Source: an uncultured bacterium
Lineage (GTDB): Bacteria > Cyanobacteriota > Vampirovibrionia > Gastranaerophilales > Gastranaerophilaceae
Assembly (NCBI GenBank): GCA_947428835.1
Contig: CANENE010000001.1
Coordinates: 124,001-188,000 of the forward strand
DNA: 64,000 nucleotides
Direction of reading: 5' to 3'
In this document: piece after piece, positions 44,212 through 51,677 of the stretch
How positions within the stretch are numbered: the first letter of the stretch is position 1
Layout of the letters: each line of letters begins with the position of its first letter
Notes under the pieces: generated by a model
What the model was told of the DNA's origin: nothing
Database searches by the model: none
The model's input: only the letters and a program-made list of their open reading frames with translations
Program-made: the position numbers and the translations under genes

Positions 44212-45792
44212 ATGAAAAACAAAGCTTTTTTAAAAAAGCATGCTTTGCATCTTGAAAATGCAAAGTGCGCATTTTCTCTAGTCGAGCTTTTGGTAAGCTT
44301 GATTATAATATCTCTTTTAATTGGAGCATTTGCTCCGATTATCACAAAGAAATTAAAAGCATCGGATGTCACAGTCGGAAGCTTTTCAAGTAAAAAAGAA
44401 GAAACTGAACCGGCTTCAAGACCGCCGGCAAAAGAAGACTGCGATAAATTAAATGCCGTATTTATTCCTGCGTCTATGAATGATGGAGTTAAAAATATTT
44501 GTGTTACAAAGTTTAATATAGGAGATGATCCGAATTATTCAAAAGATAAAATAGCAACAGATACAAGCATAACTTTTGTACCTGCAGGTACGACCTGTTC
44601 TGATAATCTATGTTGCTGGTATGGAAATACCGCTATTCAAAATACATGTACAAATGTTGGAGGAGTTTATTCAGGATGCAATAGGACGGTTTGCAAATGG
44701 TGGGCTGCAAACAAAGCCTGTGCTTTTTACGCTCCAAACGGAACTAAAGCAGGAGATTGGAAGCTGCCTGATAATTCCGCTTCAATGGCTAATTGGTATC
44801 CAACGTATTCTACGGCAAGTACCGGTCTTATGCTTTGCGATCTTCAAGCGTCAGGTAGTTCCGCTTCTTTGTGTGCTAATGCAGGTAACTGTCCCGGTTC
44901 TCATACTAATTACTGTAATTCATACCATGTATGGGCTCGAAGCGATAGCGGCAGTAACGCTCAAAACAGGCACTTGCATAGTGGTGTTTGGTATGATAAT
45001 TCACACGATAAGGCGCACGCCTTTAGTGCAAGATGCATATTAGATACGGTTGCAAATGATTTTGGAAAAGAAGAGGAAAAAGACCCCGCTCCAAAATCAC
45101 AGGAAGACTGCGACAAAATCGCACCGCACACTACGTTTATAGATAAAAAATACAATGACGGATTTCACAATGTCTGTGTAACTAAATACAATGTCGGAGA
45201 TTCAGGCGGCCCTTCTTTGGGACCAAATGTTATTCAAGGCGGAAACGGGAAATGTGCAAATGGTTACTGTTGTTGGCAAAATATAACAACATCAAGCTTA
45301 TGCGGAGGAAAAAATTCAGACAGTGTATATAGCGGGTGTAATAGGGCAGTATGTCAATGGAAAGCAGGAAAAATAAGCTGCCAAAACTGGGCGCCAAACG
45401 GAAAATATAAAGGCTATTGGAGACTTCCGACTAAAGAAGAGGCCGACGGATGGGCAATAACTATGAATTCATATGATGCAAAGGGAATACCGATGCTTTC
45501 AAGCGCTATGGGTTCAAAAGGATTGCAGTTTTGTATTTATTCGGAAGCAACGGTAAATGATGAAATATATTGTTTATATAATAGCAGCGCTTGTGCAGGA
45601 GCAGAACCGGAAGGTATAAGAGCCAACTATTGCACACCATCAAGTATGTTTACATCAACATTTCATAATGAAGGCAGTGTCTATAGTTTAGGGTTTTTAT
45701 ACAAAAAGACAGAAGTAGGAAATGATTCTGAACCTAATACCGCCCGCTCTGTCCGCTGTGTATATGATGGCTATGACCATAGCGAAGAGTAG
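44212..45792 (+). CDS. Type IV pilin-like protein with duplicated Cys-rich ectodomain
   Basis: A 20-residue leader precedes the prepilin site KCA|FSLVELLVSLIIISLLIGA, with Ala at -1, Phe at +1 and Glu at +5, followed by the usual hydrophobic helix. The ectodomain contains two diverged ~200-residue repeats. Each has DC.K, a V.KFN/YN.GD segment, CCW, YSGCNR.VC.W and a .C..(Y/W)APNGK...G.WRLP segment. The many paired cysteines suggest disulfides. At 526 residues it is far larger than a major pilin, so it is more likely a minor pilin, tip adhesin or pseudopilin processed by a prepilin peptidase (not in this window). A hairpin terminator follows. Confidence 0.82.
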   Translation: MKNKAFLKKHALHLENAKCAFSLVELLVSLIIISLLIGAFAPIITKKLKASDVTVGSFSSKKEETEPASRPPAKEDCDKLNAVFIPASMNDGVKNICVTKFNIGDDPNYSKDKIATDTSITFVPAGTTCSDNLCCWYGNTAIQNTCTNVGGVYSGCNRTVCKWWAANKACAFYAPNGTKAGDWKLPDNSASMANWYPTYSTASTGLMLCDLQASGSSASLCANAGNCPGSHTNYCNSYHVWARSDSGSNAQNRHLHSGVWYDNSHDKAHAFSARCILDTVANDFGKEEEKDPAPKSQEDCDKIAPHTTFIDKKYNDGFHNVCVTKYNVGDSGGPSLGPNVIQGGNGKCANGYCCWQNITTSSLCGGKNSDSVYSGCNRAVCQWKAGKISCQNWAPNGKYKGYWRLPTKEEADGWAITMNSYDAKGIPMLSSAMGSKGLQFCIYSEATVNDEIYCLYNSSACAGAEPEGIRANYCTPSSMFTSTFHNEGSVYSLGFLYKKTEVGNDSEPNTARSVRCVYDGYDHSEE

Positions 45793-45822
45793 GTTTTGAT
45801 TTCATATTTAATTGTGTTAGAT

Positions 45823-45853
45823 GAGGCTTGTGACAATTCAAGCCTCTTTTTTT
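45823..45853 (+). terminator. Rho-independent terminator of the pilin-like gene
   Basis: GAGGCTTG and CAAGCCTC form a perfect 8-bp stem with an 8-nt loop, followed by T7. Confidence 0.88.
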
Positions 45854-45916
45854 GGATTGCAACGAGTTTTTAAAAAATTCTCGCAATGATGATTGTTCAC
45901 ATTTTAGCGCACATTT

Positions 45917-46012
45917 GTCATTGCGAACGGAGTGAAGCAATCCAGTTCCCAGATGTCTGTATACATACCTTAATGTACTGGATTGCCACGCAGCAAAGCT
46001 GCTCGCAATGAC
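45917..46012. repeat. Dispersed palindromic repeat (large inverted repeat)
   Basis: GTCATTGCGA ... GCAATCCAG faces CTGGATTGC ... TCGCAATGAC, so the ~96 bp can fold into one long hairpin. Related half-units are present near 37.0, 47.3, 51.3 and 51.5 kb. No coding potential is supported. Confidence 0.75.
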
Positions 46013-46083
46013 ATAGCTACGCATTAATTTAAACATACGTCACTGCAAGAGAACGTAAGTGACCGTGGCAGTCCAGTTCCGTG
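45978..46083. repeat. Dispersed repeat, copy 1 of a ~110-bp unit
   Basis: Starts CTGGATTGCCACG, then CGCAATGAC, a T/A-rich joint, and a 50-bp tail (46033-46082) that matches 47348-47397 at 49 of 50 positions, ending CAGTCCAGTTCCGT. The ends are inverted relative to each other. Confidence 0.75.
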
Positions 46084-46168
46084 GTAATAGTATACCAACA
46101 TCTTATTGGACTATCATGACCTTCTCTTTAACTAACAATTTTAATTTATTTTGTGTTTTAATTAATAT
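46084..46168. other. Upstream region of the 46.2-kb gene
   Basis: AT-rich sequence with no gene. Together with the preceding repeats it fills the 376-bp gap after the pilin-like gene. No Shine-Dalgarno is seen before the next ATG (TTAATTAATATATG). Confidence 0.4.
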
Positions 46169-47170
46169 ATGGAGCTTGATTCTATAAAACCAAACTATCT
46201 AATGCAAAATAATCCACTATCAAAACCTAATCTGGAAGATGTGGATAAAAAAGCGCCGAATACCAATAACAAAGAGGGGAATAGGAAAATTGTGGCAGTA
46301 TCACTTGCAGGATTAAGTTTGCTTGCAATTTCCATTATGGCAGCTGTCAAATTAAACAGTAATAAAGCTATAGATAATGCCAAAAATATTTTTGATAAAG
46401 CAACGGACAATCTTGATGCAACAGTACAGAAATATTTAGATACTCTTAAAATTTCTTGCGAAAATTCAAGCAATGAAGAGGCAGCAAGAAAACTTGCAAA
46501 GGCAAGTGGGAATATGCTGTATAATACACAAAGGATGTTTTATGTGCTTAATTCAGAAAAACCAAGACCACTGCGTCTTGAAATAGATCCAAAAAAATAC
46601 TTCAAACAGGCAAACTTGGATATTATTGATGGCAAAATAGTGCAGGAAGTTAAAATTGACTATTCACATTTAAATGAAGAAAAAACAAGAATAGATGGAA
46701 TTATAGGGCAATGGAAGGATTTTTATAATAATTTTGTACAAAATAAAAATAAGAATGAAACAACAGCAAAAGAAGCAGTTGATGCATTCTTGTCCAAACA
46801 TAAAATACAAAAAATAGAAGATAGAGAAATTAATTCACGGTTATCTCAAGCACAAAGATTGCAAAACAGAAGAAAAGATGATTTAAATTTGCTTAATGCA
46901 GCATATGACAACTATGCGCAAATAGCAAAGAAGTATGGCAGCGACATTGAAACTGCTGTAAATAAGCAGGTAGACGAAGAAGGCAAGGCGCTAATTAGAG
47001 AGCTTGTAAATAATATAGAAACAGCAGATGATAGCAGACATTTAAAATTCGTTTATTATGATGATCCAAATCTCGATATAAAAGAGAAAGTGCTATTTGT
47101 AGAAACAAACGGAGGTATTGAAATACCCGGTATCTTTGTAACAGAACATAAAAAAAGGGGGGGGGAGTAG
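46169..47170 (+). CDS. Uncharacterised membrane-anchored coiled-coil protein ending in a G9 tract
   Basis: 333 residues as read. A polar ~40-residue start (MELDSIKPNYLMQNNPLSKP) leads into one membrane helix (IVAVSLAGLSLLAISIMAAV, 45-64), then long charged helices with coiled-coil character (NAKNIFDKATDNLDATVQKY, RLSQAQRLQNRRKDDLNLL). The C-terminal segment (VLFVETNGGIEIPGIFVTE) looks like a small folded domain. The gene ends just after nine G (47157-47165). With eight G the frame would continue with VGYKLFDDFQGTISKILK and stop at 47244, giving a more natural end. Phase variation or a sequencing error is therefore possible. Function unknown. Confidence 0.65.
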   Translation: MELDSIKPNYLMQNNPLSKPNLEDVDKKAPNTNNKEGNRKIVAVSLAGLSLLAISIMAAVKLNSNKAIDNAKNIFDKATDNLDATVQKYLDTLKISCENSSNEEAARKLAKASGNMLYNTQRMFYVLNSEKPRPLRLEIDPKKYFKQANLDIIDGKIVQEVKIDYSHLNEEKTRIDGIIGQWKDFYNNFVQNKNKNETTAKEAVDAFLSKHKIQKIEDREINSRLSQAQRLQNRRKDDLNLLNAAYDNYAQIAKKYGSDIETAVNKQVDEEGKALIRELVNNIETADDSRHLKFVYYDDPNLDIKEKVLFVETNGGIEIPGIFVTEHKKRGGE

Positions 47171-47482
47171 GCTACAAATTATTCGACGATTTTCAGGGTA
47201 CTATTAGCAAAATCTTAAAATTCACTTTGTTGAATAAGAGATAAATTTGGCTACAGTTTTTTGTACTTGTTTTCCTGCTTTATTGTTCTGGATTGCCACG
47301 AGGCAATTTTTTGCCTCTCGCAATGACGGTGCTGCACTTTAATTTATACATACGTCACTGCAAGAGAACGTAAGTGACCATGGCAGTCCAGTTCCGTCGT
47401 GTCCATATGCCTACATCTTCCCGAATTGTCATGGCATATTAAAATATACCTCGCAATGACGATAATTATAATAAGATATAAT
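47171..47482. other. Intergenic region with repeats downstream of the G9 gene
   Basis: The first ~75 bp are probably the true 3' end of the preceding gene in another frame. The rest is the second copy of the ~110-bp dispersed repeat and AT-rich filler before the tRNA-Lys element. Confidence 0.5.
47288..47398. repeat. Dispersed repeat, copy 2 of the ~110-bp unit
   Basis: CTGGATTGCCACG, a GAGGCAATTTTTTGCCTC hairpin, CGCAATGAC, then the 50-bp tail nearly identical to the one at 46033-46082. The central hairpin differs in sequence from copy 1 (GCAGCAAAGCTGC) but keeps a fold-back shape. Confidence 0.75.
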
Positions 47483-47509
47483 AAACCAAGAAATAATTTG
47501 GGTCCGGTG
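47483..47509 (-). repeat. Direct repeat B2 (copy of tRNA-Lys 3' end)
   Basis: Exact 27-bp copy of the tRNA-Lys end and flank, 122 bp beyond the original, immediately following TCGGCAGAGT on the minus strand. Confidence 0.9.
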
Positions 47510-47604
47510 ACTCTGCCGAAAAAAAGTTGCCTTGAATGGCAAGTTTTTTGAGAGGGCATAAGCGAAGCGATTGCTCCCGACGGACCTCTTTGCTTTTCAT
47601 TCAC

Positions 47605-47631
47605 AAACCAAGAAATAATTTGGGTCCGGTG
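47605..47631 (-). repeat. Direct repeat B1 (tRNA-Lys 3' end)
   Basis: On the minus strand: CACCGGACCCA, the last 11 nt of tRNA-Lys, plus 16 bp of flank (AATTATTTCTTGGTTT). Confidence 0.9.
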
Positions 47632-47693
47632 GGACTCGAACCCACGACCAAGTGATTAAGAGTCACCTGCTCTACCAACTGAGCTACAAACCC
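47621..47693 (-). tRNA. tRNA-Lys (anticodon CTT)
   Basis: The 73-nt cloverleaf on the minus strand has acceptor GGGTTTG / CGGACCC (two G-T pairs), D arm TAGCTCAGTTGGTAGAGC, anticodon loop CTCTTAA (anticodon CTT, codon AAG), and T arm with GGTTCGAGTCC. CCA is not encoded. Its 3' end is duplicated downstream by element B. Confidence 0.95.
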
Positions 47694-47762
47694 AAAATTA
47701 TATCTATAATATAAAATAATCACATACAAAAATCAACCAAATTACGCCCTAATTTTAAAATA

Positions 47763-47791
47763 TTGTTCAGCCAAGATATTTATACTATAAT
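47763..47791 (+). promoter_or_regulatory. dnaX promoter with leaderless geometry
   Basis: TTGTTC (weak -35, 47763-47768), 17 bp, perfect TATAAT (47786-47791), then 6 bp to the ATG. No ribosome-binding site lies in the short gap. Confidence 0.6.
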
Positions 47792-47797
47792 CATTAT

Positions 47798-49609
47798 ATG
47801 GACAAAAACTACCTTCCTTTATTTAGAAAATACCGCCCGCAGTCTTTTAAAGATGTCGTCGGTCAAGAAAATTTAGTTAAGGCGCTGACTAACGCTATTC
47901 AGCTAGATAGAATTGCAAATGCTTATCTTTTCTGCGGCCCGAGAGGAACAGGTAAAACAAGCTGCGCCAGAATATTTGCTAAATCCCTAAATTGCACCGA
48001 AGGTCCAACCGTTGAACCCTGCCAAAAATGCCCAAGCTGCATTGATATTACAAACGCCAACGGTCTTGATGTTATTGAAATTGACGCTGCAAGTAACCGC
48101 GGGATACAAGATGCCAAAGAACTTATAAACAAGGTTCAATACGCTCCAATAAACGGTAAATACAAAATTTTCATCATAGATGAAGTCCATATGCTATCTA
48201 ATGATGCTTTTAACGCTCTTTTAAAAACCTTTGAAGAGCCTCCTAAAAATGTTATTTTTATTCTTGCTACAACAGAGCCGCATAAGGTATTAGAAACCAT
48301 TGTTTCAAGATGCCAAAGGTTTGATTTAAGAAGAATTACAACAGACGATATTATAACAAGACTGAGAGAAATTTCCGACCTTGAAAATATCAAAATCACA
48401 GATGATGCCTTATTTACAATAGCCAAAAACGTTTCAGGGGGGCTTCGCGATTCTTTAGCCCTATTGGATCAGGTGAGTATTTTAGGTGTAAAAGAAGAAA
48501 TCACAAGCAACCTTATAAATGAGCTTTTGGGGAAAATCAATTTTGATACTCTGCTTAATTTGCTCAATAACATATATAGCCAAGATATCGAAAAAACAAT
48601 AAAAGATATTGATGAAATCTATTCAAAAGGAAATGAGCCAAGAAATTTAGCTGAAAATTTCCTTGAATTTTTAAGACACAGTATTGTTGTTTTAAGTGCA
48701 GCCGATACATCTGAAATTTCAAATTTTACAACTTTGATTAAGGATAATATTAAAAAAATCAAAGCCAAAAATTTTGATAAAGACAAAGTCATAAAGATTT
48801 TAAATATAATGGTTGAATATTATAAAGAAATCAAAGTTTCGACTAGTCCTTATCTTTGGATGGAATTGGCAAGTATTGCCTGCTGTAAGTTAGATTTGGC
48901 TGCTGTAGAAATTAGCCAAAACAAAATTCAAGTTCAAAATACTTCTAATATAGCTAGTAGGGTTGATATTGTTAAACCTGAAATAAAACCACAACCAATA
49001 CCTGCTTCTAAAGCCGAGGATGTTCCAAAAATTCAACAACAAGAAAAACCTGTAGCACAAGCTCAAACCGCATCTGAAACCATAAAAGAACCAAAGCCCG
49101 CGGAAAATCCCGCTCCTGCTTCTATTTCAGGCAACGTCGATAGCGCTGAAATTTGGCTTAATATAACAGATAAAATTCAATCCCTTCCTGCACGCGCTTT
49201 TTATACAGGTGTTGCAAAATTAATCGGAATTTCAAACAACACAATAAAGCTCGGATTTCTCCACGAAAACGCTCTTGCCCAAGCAAAAAGCGAAGCTAAA
49301 ATGAGCCAATTAAATCAGGCAATTCAAACAGTTTCTCCTAATCTTGAAGTTGCTTTTCAAAAAATTACACCTGATACAAAAGTAATTGAAATTAAACATC
49401 CAAAACCGGCTTTTCAGGCTCCGCCTGCTTTTCAAGCACAATATCAAAACCAAAGCAAGCTAAAACCAAAAGAGCCGGCTAAAACTGAAAGTAATAGTGA
49501 ACAAGGCGAACAAGAAACCGACGAACCAAAAAAACCGGAAAAAAAACACTATAGCGAAGAAGTCCAAAGCATGGTTGAACAATTTGCAGGAAAAATCATA
49601 GAAGATTAA
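47798..49609 (+). CDS. dnaX: DNA polymerase III subunit gamma/tau
   Basis: The AAA+ clamp-loader domain is complete: RKYRPQSFKDVVGQ start, Walker A GPRGTGKTS (47-55), zinc site C66/C75/C78/C81, Walker B IFIIDEVHMLS, sensor 1 ILATTEPHKV and the SRC arginine finger (VSRCQRFD). Residues ~370-460 are a Pro/Lys/Gln-rich linker, and ~450-530 (AEIWLNITDKIQSLPARAF) form a domain V-like part of tau. At 603 residues it is normal. It loads the beta clamp at the replication fork. No convincing internal frameshift site for a short gamma form was seen. The mRNA may be leaderless. Confidence 0.97.
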   Translation: MDKNYLPLFRKYRPQSFKDVVGQENLVKALTNAIQLDRIANAYLFCGPRGTGKTSCARIFAKSLNCTEGPTVEPCQKCPSCIDITNANGLDVIEIDAASNRGIQDAKELINKVQYAPINGKYKIFIIDEVHMLSNDAFNALLKTFEEPPKNVIFILATTEPHKVLETIVSRCQRFDLRRITTDDIITRLREISDLENIKITDDALFTIAKNVSGGLRDSLALLDQVSILGVKEEITSNLINELLGKINFDTLLNLLNNIYSQDIEKTIKDIDEIYSKGNEPRNLAENFLEFLRHSIVVLSAADTSEISNFTTLIKDNIKKIKAKNFDKDKVIKILNIMVEYYKEIKVSTSPYLWMELASIACCKLDLAAVEISQNKIQVQNTSNIASRVDIVKPEIKPQPIPASKAEDVPKIQQQEKPVAQAQTASETIKEPKPAENPAPASISGNVDSAEIWLNITDKIQSLPARAFYTGVAKLIGISNNTIKLGFLHENALAQAKSEAKMSQLNQAIQTVSPNLEVAFQKITPDTKVIEIKHPKPAFQAPPAFQAQYQNQSKLKPKEPAKTESNSEQGEQETDEPKKPEKKHYSEEVQSMVEQFAGKIIED

Positions 49610-49623
49610 ATTAAGTGTACTTC

Positions 49624-49652
49624 TTGCAATAAATCTGTTTTTAGTGTATTAT
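49624..49652 (+). promoter_or_regulatory. Promoter of the Nudix-like gene, leaderless geometry
   Basis: TTGCAA (49624-49629), 17 bp, TATTAT (49647-49652), 6 bp, ATG at 49659. No Shine-Dalgarno. Confidence 0.6.
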
Positions 49653-49658
49653 AGACCT

Positions 49659-50345
49659 ATGAGAACATTCGCAGAAACAAAAACCCACGAAGTCACAGTG
49701 GACGTTGTTATTTTAACTATTCATAACAACAAATTAAAAGTGTTATTGGTAAAACGTGCAAATGAGCCTTTTAAAGGCAAGTGGTCAATCCCCGGGGGAT
49801 TTATCAGATTGTCTGAAAATATAGATGATGCGGCTTTGCGTGTCTTAAAAGAAAAAACAACTGTTTCAAATATCTATCTGGAGCAGCTCTATACATTCGG
49901 TGATCCGCTTCGTTATCCAAACGCCCGTGTCATTACCTGTGCTTATTTTGCGCTTTTAAGAGCGGAAGATATCAAGCTTGACCCTAAAAATGTTGCAGGT
50001 GTAGCTGATGTTCAATGGCATGAAGTTGAAAAATTGCCTCCTTTAGCATTCGACCACAAAGAAATTATCGAATATTCTCTTAAAAGAACAAGAGAAAGGT
50101 TGGAACTTTGCCCGATTGCCTTCCAACTTCTTCCAAAGAAATTTACTCTAACCGAACTTCAAAAATCTTATGAATTAATCTTAAAAAAGAATTTAGATAA
50201 AAGAAATTTCAGAAAAAAAATGTTATCTTCAAACATTCTTGTTGAAACAAACGAATATTCAAAATCCGTTTCAAAGCGCCCTGCAGCCTTGTATTCCTTT
50301 GATAATATCACATTGAATTCTAAAAGGGGTCATTTCTTTTCATAA
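49659..50345 (+). CDS. NrtR-like protein: degenerate Nudix domain plus winged-helix
   Basis: Residues ~10-145 are a Nudix fold (VTVDVVILTIHNNKLKVLLV, WSIPGGFIRLSENIDDAALR). The catalytic box G-x5-E-x7-R-E-U-x-E-E-x-G-U reads GFIRLSENIDDAALRVLKEKTTV in order, with the R-E and E-E acidic residues replaced, so hydrolysis is unlikely. A C-terminal winged-helix (LLPKKFTLTELQKSY, LDKRNFRKKML) matches NrtR-type regulators, which bind ADP-ribose or a related nucleotide and control NAD-linked genes. The targets are unknown; no NAD genes are adjacent. I choose the ATG following the promoter; a GTG five codons upstream is in frame. The next gene starts 3 bp later. Confidence 0.85.
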   Translation: MRTFAETKTHEVTVDVVILTIHNNKLKVLLVKRANEPFKGKWSIPGGFIRLSENIDDAALRVLKEKTTVSNIYLEQLYTFGDPLRYPNARVITCAYFALLRAEDIKLDPKNVAGVADVQWHEVEKLPPLAFDHKEIIEYSLKRTRERLELCPIAFQLLPKKFTLTELQKSYELILKKNLDKRNFRKKMLSSNILVETNEYSKSVSKRPAALYSFDNITLNSKRGHFFS

Positions 50346-50348
50346 GCT

Positions 50349-51215
50349 ATGGCAAAAGTTATTTTAGTCGGATATGGAAAAATGCTCTATTCTTTAATAA
50401 AAGGAATAGATAGAAAACACCATGAAATTCTTGGTGTTTTAAGGGTTGATAGAGTTCAATACAGCAATTTTCACTTGTTTTTTAAAGATATTTTTAACCC
50501 TTCAAGAGACTATACAATAATAAAATATGAAAAATTAAAAGATATCAAAGCAGATAGTGTCAATTCAAAAGCTTTTTTAAAGGCAGTTCAAAAATTGAAG
50601 CCTGATATGATAATTGTTGGCTCCTGGGGAGAAAAATTCGGCAAAGATATCTTAAAAACTGTTCCTTGTATTAATTTTCATCCTGCACTTTTGCCTAAAA
50701 ATCGAGGCGCAAACCCTTATTTTTGGTCAATTTATCTAAATCAAAGTGTCACAGGGCTTACTATTCATTTTATGGATGAAAAATTTGACACAGGAAAAAT
50801 CATTCTCCAGGAAGCAATCACAATAGATGAAAACGAAACAGGCGCAAGCCTTAAAAATAAAACAACAAATTTAGCCAAAGTAATGGTCAATGATTTGCTT
50901 GATTTATTCGATAAAAAACAGCTGCAGCCAATAGAGCAGGATAATTCTTTTGCAAGCTACGAGCATCAGCTAACGCAAAAAGAAATGACTCTTGATTTAA
51001 ATCAATCTAAAGGCGATGTCTGGCGCCATTTAAGAGCGCTTTACCCCTGGGCAAAGCCGATTGTAAAAACAAAAAAAGGCACCATAAGATTTTCAAAATC
51101 CCTAATGCTTCCTTTGTCTCCTTGTCAAAACCAAGATATAGGAGATATCATAGAAGATAACAAGGATTTTTTGGTTGTTAAAGGAAGCGATTTTTTGTTG
51201 AAGATTTTTAAATAA
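50349..51215 (+). CDS. Formyltransferase-family protein (Fmt/ArnA-like)
   Basis: The catalytic triad region is clear: INFHPALLPKNRGANPYFWS holds the Asn and His, and TIHFMDEKFDTGKIILQE holds the Asp. These are the residues that use 10-formyl-tetrahydrofolate in Fmt, PurN and sugar formyltransferases. A C-terminal OB-like domain (VWRHLRALYPWAKPIVKTKKG) is present. The RGANPYFW block and short N-terminus deviate from canonical methionyl-tRNA formyltransferase (RGAAPI), so a sugar or other small-molecule formyltransferase is as likely. The 3-bp gap to the NrtR-like gene suggests co-transcription. Confidence 0.8.
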   Translation: MAKVILVGYGKMLYSLIKGIDRKHHEILGVLRVDRVQYSNFHLFFKDIFNPSRDYTIIKYEKLKDIKADSVNSKAFLKAVQKLKPDMIIVGSWGEKFGKDILKTVPCINFHPALLPKNRGANPYFWSIYLNQSVTGLTIHFMDEKFDTGKIILQEAITIDENETGASLKNKTTNLAKVMVNDLLDLFDKKQLQPIEQDNSFASYEHQLTQKEMTLDLNQSKGDVWRHLRALYPWAKPIVKTKKGTIRFSKSLMLPLSPCQNQDIGDIIEDNKDFLVVKGSDFLLKIFK

Positions 51216-51677
51216 GTTGTTTTTTGTCACTGTGTGTAAGTGAAGTAGTTTGGTTCCTATATGCTTAGCAACTTAACTTTAATTTCCCAAATTGCCATGC
51301 GCAAATTTATTTAAATTACGCTCGCAATGACGTATTTTAAATATCAATTCATACAACCGTCACCCTAGACTCGTTTCAGGGTCTCATTAAGTATAGTAAA
51401 ATATAAAATTTATCATTGCATTCCAACACCTCAGATGCTGAAACAAGTTCACTTTGGCATATTGTATGCATTATTGTTTCCATTCGTCACTGCAAACCGA
51501 GTGAAGCAATTCATCTCCATAGTGTATATACCTGTATCTTTCTTGATTGCCGTGAGGCAATTCTTGCCTCTTGCAATAACATAGCAATTTTTAAAATTTT
51601 TTAAAGATAATCATATAGTCATTTTTATGTTATAATTCACATATTCAATTACACTCGGGCTTTATAAGGACATAAAG
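51216..51677. repeat. 462-bp intergenic region packed with dispersed repeats
   Basis: Holds a CAAATTGCCATGCGC...GCTCGCAATGACG unit (51287-51333), CCGTCACCCTAGACTCGTTTCAGGGTC, then CAACACCTCAGATGCTGAAA (from 51424), the same block as near 33.4 and 36.9 kb, and CGTCACTGCAAACCGAGTGAAGC with a GATTGCCGTGAGGCAATTC hairpin (51480-51590). No gene is supported. The last ~75 bp carry the lptB promoter region and AAGGA ribosome-binding site. Confidence 0.7.

Larger units (their letters stand above)
47483..47631 (-). mobile_element. Putative tRNA-end insertion element, copy B (95-bp insert flanked by 27-bp repeats of the tRNA-Lys 3' end)
   Basis: Read in the direction of tRNA-Lys (minus strand), the last 11 nt of the tRNA plus 16 bp of flank (47631-47605) recur exactly at 47509-47483. 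The 95 bp between share with copy A the core GAGCAATCGCTTCGCTTATG and CCCTCTC (47580-47550), a hairpin with an ATTCAA loop (AACTTGCC / GGCAACTT arms, one mismatch, 47546-47523) and the terminal decamer TCGGCAGAGT directly before the distal repeat. As in copy A, the duplicated tRNA part starts at tRNA nucleotide 63. No coding capacity. Function and mechanism are inferred only. Confidence 0.55.

Noticed and set aside
45734-46036. 100-codon minus-strand open frame overlapping the pilin 3' end
   Set aside because: It covers a terminator and palindromic repeats; the translation follows the repeat, not a protein.
47344-47604. 86-codon minus-strand open frame
   Set aside because: It is formed by the 50-bp repeat tail plus the tRNA-Lys-end insert; both are recognisable non-coding units.
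15943-47631. tRNA-Phe and tRNA-Lys repeats as att sites of one large genomic island
   Set aside because: The two repeat pairs differ in sequence, each pair is closed within 150 bp, no integrase lies between, and the intervening 31 kb contains housekeeping genes.
49515-49560. Possible programmed -1 frameshift site in dnaX (A7 and A8 runs)
   Set aside because: The runs lie within the last 30 codons, so a shift could not give a short gamma subunit; no stimulatory hairpin was seen.
51416-51604. 62-codon frame before lptB
   Set aside because: It is composed of dispersed repeats shared with other intergenic regions.
33296-51677. CRISPR array among the repeats
   Set aside because: Repeats are far apart, palindromic and not regularly spaced by unique spacers; no cas genes are present.
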